Source of the DNA: Emticicia fluvialis
GTDB lineage: Bacteria > Bacteroidota > Bacteroidia > Cytophagales > Spirosomataceae
Length of the DNA stretch: 13,104 nt
Direction: 5' to 3'
Assembly (NCBI RefSeq): GCF_024793945.1
Contig: NZ_JANUSD010000030.1
Location: forward strand, 1 to 13,104
Shown: positions 7,689 through 13,104 of the stretch, one piece after another
Layout of the letters: each line of letters starts with the position of its first letter
Numbering within the stretch: the stretch's first letter is position 1
Translations under genes and position numbers: made by a program
Notes under the pieces: model-generated
Seen by the model: only the letters and a program-made list of their open reading frames with translations
Told to the model about the DNA's origin: nothing
Database searches by the model: none

Positions 7689-7847
7689 GCGAATTATTGA
7701 ATGCTGAATTAGCAAATATTTTAATTATTAATTGCCGAGGATGAATTGGTGAATATCAATAAACGACTGGTGCGGTAACGATTTTTGCCACTATGTACAC
7801 TATGTTTCACAATCATTCGCTAATTCGTCATTCACGCATTCACTATT
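7689..7847. repeat. Degenerate GAATTAG-type repeats between the TolC-like and ATPase genes
   Basis: The gap holds GCGAATTATTGAATGC with TGAATTAGCAAAT (7689-7717), GATGAATTGGTGAATATC (7740-7757) and, inverted, ATTCGCTAATTCGTCATTCACGCATTCACTATT (7815-7847). All are built of roughly 8-base units of the type GAATTAGC / GTGAATGA. A 9-base tandem repeat CACTATGTA-CACTATGTT sits at 7789-7806. The last two bases overlap the stop codon of the TolC-like gene. No coding or clear promoter signal was found in the gap. Confidence 0.5.
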
Positions 7848-9303
7848 ACTCCGGCTGTATTTTTCTTTGTTTTTCAAAATCATAAAGTGTCAGGTAGCGC
7901 AGTTCGTAATGCGTTTTCCAGTAGTCTTGCAGGGCGTTAATGTAGTCACGCTTGGCCTGGTCTTTTTCCTGAAAAGCAATACTCAGGTCTGTTATGCTCA
8001 GGTTGCCCAAAACATATCTGTCTTGCGCTATCTGGTATTTCTCTGAGGCAATGCTATCTGCCTGTGCTGTAAGTGTCAGCTGGTTTTTCAGCATCTCAAA
8101 AAGTGTTACCTGCGTGTAAATCTCCTGTCTGAAAGTCTGCTTGGCCTGTTCCACAGTATATTCTGTCAGCTTTTTTTGTGCTTCTGCTGTTTTGGTTCTC
8201 GATTTCGACCGCCCCCAATCAAGAATCGGAATATCAAGTTGCAATTGTATTGATTCCTGACTCTGGGGTTTGTTGTATAAATCAGGGATTGTCAACCCTC
8301 GGTTCGAAAAACCCAGGCTGGCCGTTAAGGTCATATTCAAACCATTATCACCTATGGCTTTAGCTACTGCCCGGTCAGCCTCCAGAATTAAACGGCGGAA
8401 CGAAATGGCATCCGAACGGTTTTCGAAGGCTTGTTCCAATGCCAGCTGATTCGGAATTGAAATGTTTGAGATAGTGGCTGGTACTATCAGTTCCAACTTA
8501 CTGTCTGTTTGCATGCCTATGTAGGCTTTCAGATTTAAAGTAGCAATTTCCAGGTCTCTTTTGGCAGTTGCGATGGCTTTTTGAGCTTTGAGCGACTCTA
8601 GTTGTAATTGAAGAATTTCGTTTCGGGTGGTTTTACCGATTTCGTACTTCTCTTTCGCTATTTTTAAAATGGTTTGTGTGTTGCTTTGGTTGGTTTCGGC
8701 TATCTGCAGGTTTACCTGAGCTAGTAGCAGATTGAAGAAATACTCAGTGGATTTAAGGGCTATCTTCTCCAGCGATTCAGTATATACCCGGCGGCTCTCA
8801 TCGTATTTCAGCGGCTCAATCTTTTTGTCCCATTTGAATGGATTAAATCTAAGAATGGGCTGCTCATACCCAACAGCAAAGGGCGTACTATTGTATAAGG
8901 TATTTTTGCGGGCAAAATCATCGAAACGTTGTAATTGCGTGGCAGCATAGATTTGTCCGCCTGTTTGCATTACCGATTGGCTCAAAGACAAATTCAATGA
9001 TGAATTATTGTAACGCACCGGTTGAAACTGTATGGTTCCGTCAGGCTGGATAACCTCTGTAAATGAGCGGGTAAAGGCCGGTAATTTACCGTTCAGCACC
9101 AGTTGTGGTTTGTAGTTAGACTGAAAAGTGCGCCACTCCCAAAACTTGGTTTCTTTGGTTGTTGAGGCCTGTCTTGCTGCTATTGACTGGCTTTTGGCCA
9201 TTTCTACCACCTCTTCAAGAGTTAGTTTTGTAACCCCCTGTGCCGTGGAAGGGTAGGTGACAACAAGCAAATATAGGCTTAATATGTAAATAAGGTATTT
9301 CAT
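7846..9303 (-). CDS. TolC-family outer-membrane efflux channel protein
   Basis: This is the outer-membrane duct of the tripartite exporter. At 485 residues it opens with a signal peptide (about 1-21, hydrophobic core YILSLYLLVVTYP, cleavage near STAQG) and then shows two OEP repeats. The first runs from LTLEEVVEMAKSQSIAARQA, and the second starts near residue 270 with LALEQAFENRSDAISFRR. Each is followed by long heptad-like helices (for example QLQLESLKAQKAIATAKRDLEIATLNLKAYIG) and strand segments such as LNLSLSQSVMQTGG and LQLDIPILDWGRSKSR. The IPILDWG wording is a usual TolC-family signature. The gene follows the adaptor gene by 28 bp, which puts both in one transcript. No lipobox is present, so it is likely signal-peptidase-I processed. 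Confidence 0.92.
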   Translation of the reverse strand: MKYLIYILSLYLLVVTYPSTAQGVTKLTLEEVVEMAKSQSIAARQASTTKETKFWEWRTFQSNYKPQLVLNGKLPAFTRSFTEVIQPDGTIQFQPVRYNNSSLNLSLSQSVMQTGGQIYAATQLQRFDDFARKNTLYNSTPFAVGYEQPILRFNPFKWDKKIEPLKYDESRRVYTESLEKIALKSTEYFFNLLLAQVNLQIAETNQSNTQTILKIAKEKYEIGKTTRNEILQLQLESLKAQKAIATAKRDLEIATLNLKAYIGMQTDSKLELIVPATISNISIPNQLALEQAFENRSDAISFRRLILEADRAVAKAIGDNGLNMTLTASLGFSNRGLTIPDLYNKPQSQESIQLQLDIPILDWGRSKSRTKTAEAQKKLTEYTVEQAKQTFRQEIYTQVTLFEMLKNQLTLTAQADSIASEKYQIAQDRYVLGNLSITDLSIAFQEKDQAKRDYINALQDYWKTHYELRYLTLYDFEKQRKIQPE

Positions 9304-9331
9304 AAACTGGGTTGGTTAAGCAAAGCTCCTG

Positions 9332-10579
9332 TTATTTTATTTCCAGCTCTTTGGTGTTTTTGTATTCGCTCAGGTCTGAGATAATCACGGTTTCGCCCGG
9401 TTTTATTCCTTCTTTTATTTCTACGTAATCAAAATTGCTAAGGCCGATTTTAACGGTTCTTCTTTCGGCTTTGCCGTCTTTTCTGAGTACGAAAACATCC
9501 TGCACTGTTGCGCCTTTAAAAGCAGGGCCATTGGTTATACGAACCACATTTTGCTGAGCTTCTGTAACCAGATAGGCTTCAACTTTCAGCTTAGGCCGAA
9601 GCATATCGGTGCTTTTGCTGTCCAGGGCCACATCAAAACTCAGGATATTATTTTGCACTGAGGGCTGAATGTTAGTAAGGCTGCCTTTCAATAATGTGTT
9701 GTTGATGCGGATTATCACAGGCATACCAATCTTTACCTGATCGGCATAGTTGTCTGAAATGGCACCGATGATTTTGAAGCTGCCCAAGTCGGCCAGACGA
9801 GCCAGAATTTCACCTTCCGATACCTTTGAACCCAGATTCTTGTTCACGTAAGTAAGCACCCCCGGGCGTGTAGCTATGATATTGGCCTTTTGCAGTTTAC
9901 TTTGGTATTCCATCAGTTGTTTTTCCTGAATCTGCGCCGACAGCTCCGATTCCTTCAAATCAGCGCGCATGGTTTGCTGCTTAATTTTGATGTCGTTTTC
10001 CAGTTGTTTTTTTTCCAGTTCGGCAATTCTGAGGTTCATTTGTGCCGTTTCTATGGCTTCACGAGTACCACCACCGGCCTTTTGCAAACGTTTGGCGTTT
10101 TCTACGTCGGCTTTCAGACTGGTAATTTTCATGGCCTTGATAGAATCTGAGATTTTCAGGTCATAGAAACTTTTGTCGAGGTCGAGGCGCAGTTTTACGA
10201 TGTTGTTACGCTTTAAGTCCAGTTGGTCTTTCTCTTTGTCGAAATTCAGTTGTGTGGCTTCTTTGTCTAATTCCAGAATTTTCTCTCCGGCTTTTACGTT
10301 ACTTCCGGCATCAAGCAATACCTGCTGAATAACAGCCGTGATAGGGCTGGTAATTACCTGCTCAAATTCGGGCTGTACCTCACCCGAGGCCGTGAGCGTG
10401 TTTTCAACCGCACCCATTTCGGCAACGGCCGTTCTGATTTCTGATTTACTGACCGATGACGAAAGCGAGTTTCTGACCAACCAGACAATCAGTATAATGG
10501 CCATCAATGCCATTATACCAATCAGCAAGTTTTTACTTTTCTGTTTGCGGACCTCGCTTGATGAGAGTTCTTTGTCCAT
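9332..10579 (-). CDS. Periplasmic adaptor subunit (HlyD/MacA-like membrane fusion protein)
   Basis: It bridges the inner-membrane permeases and the TolC-like channel. The protein has 415 residues. A cytoplasmic start is followed by one membrane anchor (about 18-36, LLIGIMALMAIILIVWLVR) and the first half of a lipoyl/barrel-sandwich domain (about 62-105, with GEVQPEFEQVITSPITAV and VLLDAGSNVKAGEKILELD). A long coiled-coil hairpin (about 106-230, many K/E/Q/L heptads) comes next, then the second lipoyl half (ANIIATRPGVLTYV) and a beta-barrel/membrane-proximal region ending in GLSNFDYVEIKEGIKPGETVII. It is the first gene of the export cluster. A sigma54-like promoter lies about 130-150 bp upstream, with an 18-bp-arm inverted repeat between promoter and start. 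Confidence 0.92.
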   Translation of the reverse strand: MDKELSSSEVRKQKSKNLLIGIMALMAIILIVWLVRNSLSSSVSKSEIRTAVAEMGAVENTLTASGEVQPEFEQVITSPITAVIQQVLLDAGSNVKAGEKILELDKEATQLNFDKEKDQLDLKRNNIVKLRLDLDKSFYDLKISDSIKAMKITSLKADVENAKRLQKAGGGTREAIETAQMNLRIAELEKKQLENDIKIKQQTMRADLKESELSAQIQEKQLMEYQSKLQKANIIATRPGVLTYVNKNLGSKVSEGEILARLADLGSFKIIGAISDNYADQVKIGMPVIIRINNTLLKGSLTNIQPSVQNNILSFDVALDSKSTDMLRPKLKVEAYLVTEAQQNVVRITNGPAFKGATVQDVFVLRKDGKAERRTVKIGLSNFDYVEIKEGIKPGETVIISDLSEYKNTKELEIK

Positions 10580-10614
10580 AGCTTTTTTATAATTTTGTAT
10601 GAGTGTTGAGGTAA

Positions 10615-10666
10615 TTTAACCGTGCCACGCCTGTTATCGGACGAGTATAGGCGTGACACGGTTAAA
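10615..10666. repeat. Inverted repeat with 18-bp arms in the adaptor leader
   Basis: TTTAACCGTGCCACGCCT (10615-10632) pairs with AGGCGTGACACGGTTAAA (10649-10666) with one mismatch, around a 16-base loop. Each arm contains its own small palindrome, CGTGnCACG. No T-run follows on either strand, so it is not an ordinary intrinsic terminator. It lies between the predicted sigma54 promoter and the adaptor start and would fold in the mRNA leader, or act as a double operator. No named family was recognised. Confidence 0.75.
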
Positions 10667-10707
10667 CGCTGTAAATGTTCATTTTTGAAACAAATACATT
10701 ATTATTC

Positions 10708-10726
10708 ATTCAATCAGCGTGCCAAT
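10708..10726 (-). promoter_or_regulatory. Candidate sigma54 (-24/-12) promoter for the export operon
   Basis: On the minus strand TGGCACG (10724-10718) is followed after CTGA by TTGA (10713-10710). The consensus is TGGCACG-N4-TTGC, so only the -12 C is changed (to A). The predicted start is near 10698, giving a leader of about 120 nt before the adaptor ATG. TCAATCA / TGATTGA arms (10710-10716 and 10734-10740) flank the -24 half. The presence of an NtrC-type activator gene in the same cluster makes this match more than incidental, but it rests on sequence alone. Confidence 0.5.
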
Positions 10727-10778
10727 TGATAAATGATTGATAGTTAGTGGGTTATGTGTTTTTGAAGATTTGAAAAGT

Positions 10779-10793
10779 GTCCGATATTGGGAC
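10779..10793. promoter_or_regulatory. Dyad GTCC-N7-GGAC, possible activator site at about -88
   Basis: GTCC (10779-10782) and GGAC (10790-10793) form a short dyad around GATATTG, centred about 88 bp upstream of the predicted sigma54 transcription start. That position suits an NtrC-type upstream activator site. The arms are short, so it could be chance. Confidence 0.3.
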
Positions 10794-10838
10794 GGTTGTT
10801 CGGAAGTGGGAAGTATGCGCTAGATAAATTGATAATTA

Positions 10839-10856
10839 CGGTGAATGAATTCACCG
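10839..10856. promoter_or_regulatory. Palindrome CGGTGAAT-GA-ATTCACCG
   Basis: Two perfect 8-bp arms flank a 2-base centre. It is centred about 150 bp upstream of the predicted sigma54 start. It is not followed by a T-run, so it looks like a protein-binding site rather than a terminator. Confidence 0.45.
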
Positions 10857-10862
10857 GCTATT

Positions 10863-10934
10863 AAAACAAAGGTATTTTTTCTATTTAAGACCGACTTAAG
10901 TCGGTCGATGTAATTTAAACTTATCCTTTGTTTT
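10863..10934. repeat. Concentric inverted repeats around the central 18-bp palindrome
   Basis: AAAACAAAGG (10863-10872) pairs perfectly with CCTTTGTTTT (10925-10934). The midpoint of these arms is within 1 bp of the centre of the palindrome at 10889-10906. Further imperfect matching continues outside the arms (GCTATT against AGTCGC). The whole could form a 72-bp cruciform or be a small palindromic element. Confidence 0.5.
10889..10906. promoter_or_regulatory. Perfect 18-bp palindrome GACCGACTTAAGTCGGTC
   Basis: The sequence equals its own reverse complement over 18 bp. It lies about 200 bp upstream of the predicted sigma54 start and about 190 bp upstream of the divergent lipoprotein gene, so it could serve either. 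The form (8-9-bp half sites, no spacer) is typical of dimeric repressor operators such as TetR-type ones, but no such regulator gene is in the window. Confidence 0.5.
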
Positions 10935-11051
10935 GTTAGTCGCTCACCGGGGTGTCGTTACACTTTATTGGGGGATAAAATACACAACGAATTGCTAAAT
11001 TTTATACATATAATCAGTTTTGATTTTTTCGCTCAGGAATTTCTATTAATT

Positions 11052-11069
11052 TGGTTAGAAATCTAACCA
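11052..11069. promoter_or_regulatory. Palindrome TGGTTAGA-AA-TCTAACCA before the lipoprotein gene
   Basis: Two perfect 8-bp arms with a 2-base centre end 18 bp before the ATG at 11088. The site would cover the promoter-proximal leader or the ribosome entry area, so an operator or a translation-controlling hairpin are both possible. No T-run follows. Confidence 0.45.
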
Positions 11070-11087
11070 TAATACATTTCTTCAGAG

Positions 11088-11741
11088 ATGAAAACTACAA
11101 TATGCTTTTTCTGTGCTATAAATCTTCTTATGTTGTTTAGTTGTACTGATACTTCAAAGCAAACAGATTCAAAAAATAAAAAAAGTATCATTGCAAAACC
11201 GCAAATCAATACAAATGAGAAGGCAATGAAATTAGATAGTATCAATGTAGTTTCACTAAGTGAAAATTACCCTGAAGAATTGATAGAATTGTATAATGCA
11301 GACGGTAGCATTTGGAAATCTTTTAAATTTGATGATGATTTTGCTGACAAAGACTTGAGACCTTTTTCTATAAAAACCGAAAACTCGGTTTTAGTTTTTA
11401 GATGCGTAGGCAGAAAAGGAGAGTATTATGAAGTTGTTGTAAATGAAAATAAAAAAGATGTCAAATACATAAAGGCCGACGTAAAGTATTTTAATTATGA
11501 AACCTGGCAGGAACATATTGTAAAACTTTTTTCAGTAGATTTTGATCAGAAAACCAACCCAATAAGAAAAGAGCCTAAAAAAAATACTGGTATTATACCT
11601 TATGATGCGGAGCAATTTTATCATCCAATAGAAATAAGAGGTAATTGGTTGAAAATTTCTGATGACAAGGATAAAACAGGGTGGATACAATGGATGGATG
11701 ACAAGGATAATTTGCTGTTGCAGTTTTATTATGAAGCTTAA
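11088..11741 (+). CDS. Lipoprotein of unknown function, possible C-terminal SH3-like segment
   Basis: I do not recognise the family. The 217-residue product begins with a lipoprotein signal: hydrophobic stretch 4-17, then LFSC with Cys19 as the lipidation site, followed by a Thr/Ser/Lys-rich linker to about residue 47. The rest is a soluble, charged, beta-rich sequence with many Lys/Asp/Glu. The last ~45 residues (PIEIRGNWLKISDDKDKTGWIQW...) resemble bacterial SH3-like folds, with a WLKI / GWI pairing. It is expected to be membrane-anchored in the periplasm or on the surface. The DNA is visibly more AT-rich than the export cluster (18 G+C of 60 at 11101-11160 against 24 of 60 at 9361-9420). 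A palindrome lies just upstream and the deacetylase gene follows after 172 bp on the same strand. Confidence 0.8.
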   Translation: MKTTICFFCAINLLMLFSCTDTSKQTDSKNKKSIIAKPQINTNEKAMKLDSINVVSLSENYPEELIELYNADGSIWKSFKFDDDFADKDLRPFSIKTENSVLVFRCVGRKGEYYEVVVNENKKDVKYIKADVKYFNYETWQEHIVKLFSVDFDQKTNPIRKEPKKNTGIIPYDAEQFYHPIEIRGNWLKISDDKDKTGWIQWMDDKDNLLLQFYYEA

Positions 11742-11913
11742 ACTACAATTGTTTTTTGATTAGCGTAAAAAAAAATCGCCTATGGAGTTAATTTATTATA
11801 AAGGTTCTAATAAAAAGCCGTAGAACAACATCGTACTAAATCCAACTATCTTCCATAAAATCCCCTACATTAGCATACCTAATTTTACAAAACCACCTCT
11901 ACCCACAAGAATT

Positions 11914-12879
11914 ATGAATAAATTCCTCATTTTCTTAATTTCAGCAACAATTTTTGGTCTCACAATTTCTTATGAAAGAGATTCTCATCAATCATTTAAT
12001 GCACCACACATAAAACCGGAAATAGAGAAGCCTAAAATAGCCTTTACTTTTGATGATGGCCGAACCGATGATATGGTTGGATATAAGTTGAAAACTTGGA
12101 ATGAGTTATTGCTCGGTAGTCTGAAAAAACATCAACTGAAAGCCATTCTGTTTTCGTCAGGGGCTAATAAAACTACTGAAAGAGGCAGATATGTTTTGTC
12201 GTCATGGAATGATGCCGGACACCTGATTGCCAATCATACATTTACACATGCCAATTTTAATAGTAAAAATACGAGTTTAGCGTCTTTTGAGATTGAGCTT
12301 ATAAAAAATGACTCTATCATCAGCAACTACAGCAATTACTACAAATATTTCAGATTTCCTTATCTGAAAGAGGGTAATACAAAAGAGAAAATTGAAGGTT
12401 TCAGGGCATTTATGAAGCAAAAAGGATATAAAAACGGACACGTTACGATAGATGCGTCTGACTGGTATATCAGCGATAGATTAGTGACAAGATTAAGACA
12501 GAATCCTAAAGCTGATATTTCAGGCTTTAAAGAATATTATAAAAATCACTTATACGACCGGGCTGTATTTTATGATTCTTTGGCTTATCAGATAGCCGGC
12601 AGGAGAATCAATCACGTAATACTGCTTCATCATAATTTAGCTGCAGCTCTGTTCTTAGACGACCTGATTAAGCATTTTAAAGCCAATGGTTGGGAGGTTA
12701 TAAACGCCGACAAAGTGTATCAGGACAAAATTTATGAGGAAATCCCCGGTAATGTTCCGGCAGGAGAGAGCCTGATATGGGCCTTGGCTAAGCAATCTGG
12801 CAAGTATGAGAAAATACTGCGATATCCGGCAGAAGACGGCGAATATGAAAAACCAAAGATGGACAAATTAGGCCTCTGA
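11914..12879 (+). CDS. Secreted polysaccharide deacetylase (NodB/CE4-type)
   Basis: It is predicted to remove N- or O-acetyl groups from a polysaccharide using a metal centre. The 321-residue product has an N-terminal hydrophobic signal (about 3-19). All five NodB motifs are recognisable: TFDDG (45-49, with catalytic-base Asp47 and metal Asp48), NHTFTH (His108 and His112 as metal ligands), RFPY (147-150), DASDW (180-184) and LLHH (237-240). The region after about residue 240 (LDDLIKHFKANGWEVINADKVYQD) is the usual end of the barrel, followed by an extra ~50-residue tail. The substrate (peptidoglycan, chitin-like or surface glycan) cannot be told. It follows the lipoprotein gene by 172 bp, with no clear promoter seen in the gap. 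It ends 65 bp before the IS terminus. Confidence 0.92.
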   Translation: MNKFLIFLISATIFGLTISYERDSHQSFNAPHIKPEIEKPKIAFTFDDGRTDDMVGYKLKTWNELLLGSLKKHQLKAILFSSGANKTTERGRYVLSSWNDAGHLIANHTFTHANFNSKNTSLASFEIELIKNDSIISNYSNYYKYFRFPYLKEGNTKEKIEGFRAFMKQKGYKNGHVTIDASDWYISDRLVTRLRQNPKADISGFKEYYKNHLYDRAVFYDSLAYQIAGRRINHVILLHHNLAAALFLDDLIKHFKANGWEVINADKVYQDKIYEEIPGNVPAGESLIWALAKQSGKYEKILRYPAEDGEYEKPKMDKLGL

Positions 12880-13015
12880 TAATTACAATTCCATGTCATG
12901 CTATTAGTGCATGCGTATGTTTTCCATCAGGACGGCAAATAAAAGAGGCTGTCTAAAAAGGTCTGACTAGTCCTAAAATAACGATACAGGATTAATAATA
13001 GTAAAAATACATTTT

Positions 13016-13102
13016 TTAGACAGAAGTAGCCTTCGTGTTGCTTCTGTTTTTTGTTTTATAGGTTTTCATTTTGATACTGTTTTGCAGGTGCATCAGATTA
13101 GG
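13016..13102 (-). CDS. Transposase C-terminal fragment (partial, runs off the right edge)
   Basis: A frame open from the window edge (codon 13102-13100) ends at TAA (13018-13016), giving 28 residues: PNLMHL followed by the same 22 residues encoded at the left edge. It is basic and Asn/Thr/Lys-rich, as transposase tails often are. The identification rests on the flanking IS-like terminus and the duplicated, inverted arrangement. Confidence 0.45.
   Translation of the reverse strand, partial: PNLMHLQNSIKMKTYKTKNRSNTKATSV
13020..13057 (+). terminator. Rho-independent terminator inside the IS end, facing right
   Basis: ACAGAAGTAGC (13020-13030) pairs with GTTGCTTCTGT (13037-13047) around CTTCGT, and T-runs follow (13047-13052 and 13054-13057). 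It lies about 140 bp past the deacetylase stop and would end that transcript before it runs antisense through the transposase gene. Confidence 0.7.
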
Positions 13103-13104
13103 AG

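Larger units (their letters stand above)
10580..11087. other. Divergent intergenic region rich in palindromes (no gene)
   Basis: These 508 bp separate the minus-strand adaptor gene from the plus-strand lipoprotein gene. No convincing ORF is present. They hold, left to right: a large inverted repeat (10615-10666), a -24/-12 promoter-like box (10708-10726), three compact palindromes (10779-10793, 10839-10856, 10889-10906), outer arms around the last one (10863-10934), and a palindrome just upstream of the lipoprotein start (11052-11069). The density of dyad symmetry is far higher than anywhere else in the window and suggests a control region. Confidence 0.7.
12945..13104 (-). mobile_element. 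Insertion-sequence end (3' part), right copy, continues past the window
   Basis: It begins at GAGGCTGTCTAAAAAG (12945-12960), which looks like an IS terminal repeat, and runs to the window edge. Bases 12964-13086 repeat 1-123 in inverted orientation. GTCTAAAAA (12951-12959) is answered by an inverted TTTTTAGAC near 13013-13021 inside the element. The transposase tail is on the minus strand, so the element's 3' side faces the gene cluster. IS family not established. Confidence 0.65.

Noticed and set aside
7780..7795. TGGCAAAAATCGTTAC on the minus strand as a sigma54 promoter before the ATPase gene
   Set aside because: The -12 GC dinucleotide is missing and the -24 match is partial.
6909..7847. 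GAATTAG word arrays as a CRISPR array
   Set aside because: The units are only about 8 bases, degenerate and without regular spacers, and no cas genes are present.
10613..10628. Second TGGCACG word on the minus strand as a sigma54 promoter
   Set aside because: Four bases further the -12 element reads AATT instead of TTGC, so the required GC is absent. It belongs to the inverted-repeat arm.
11750..11800. A-rich stretch flanked by GCG / CGC as a terminator after the lipoprotein gene
   Set aside because: The stem is only three base pairs and there is no following T-run, so it cannot be supported.
12897..12913. Small hairpin CATGC-N7-GCATG after the deacetylase as its terminator
   Set aside because: The stem is only 5 bp and no T-run follows. 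The hairpin at 13020-13057 is a far better terminator.

Overview
The window looks like chromosomal DNA of a Bacteroidota (Cytophaga/Sphingobacteria-like) bacterium. The evidence is moderate-to-low GC, little visible Shine-Dalgarno sequence before starts, promoter-like TTG...TAnnTTTG boxes typical of the phylum, a secreted GH29 fucosidase, and a TolC/adaptor/ABC/FtsX-permease/sigma54-regulator gene set of a kind common in this phylum. No species can be named from the sequence.

Layout. Eight genes lie on the minus strand from 10579 down to 135: periplasmic adaptor (10579-9332), TolC-like outer-membrane protein (9303-7846), LolD/MacB-type ATPase (7660-6995), two MacB/FtsX-type permeases (6891-5638 and 5603-4446), an NtrC-type sigma54 response regulator (4239-2866), its histidine kinase (2885-1569, overlapping the regulator by 20 bp) and a secreted GH29 alpha-L-fucosidase (1460-135). 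The first five form a tripartite export machine. The last two regulatory genes are a two-component system that probably controls it. A -24/-12 (sigma54) promoter-like box lies upstream of the adaptor at 10708-10726. Three compact palindromes sit behind it at about -88, -150 and -200, where an enhancer-binding protein would bind. This suggests a self-contained sense-and-export circuit. The fucosidase has its own promoter-like sequence and appears to be a separate unit.

A 508-bp divergent intergenic region (10580-11087), unusually rich in inverted repeats, separates this block from two plus-strand genes in more AT-rich DNA: a lipoprotein of unknown function with a possible C-terminal SH3-like segment (11088-11741) and a secreted NodB-type polysaccharide deacetylase (11914-12879).

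Both window ends carry the same 123-bp sequence in inverted orientation (1-123 and 12964-13086, one mismatch). It encodes what looks like the C-terminus of a transposase and contains a strong intrinsic terminator facing outward from the gene cluster. The right copy has a plausible IS terminus (12945-12960). The left copy lacks the last 19 bp. The cluster is therefore bracketed by inverted IS copies. A REPIN-like pair of inverted GTAG-hairpin repeats (4249-4387) lies between the export genes and the regulatory genes, and short GAATTAG-type repeats flank the ATPase gene.

I see no tRNA, rRNA or CRISPR array. The most interesting items are the candidate sigma54 circuit with its palindrome array, the REPIN-like element in the regulator leader, and the IS bracketing. 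None of the genes looks like a wholly new enzyme system.
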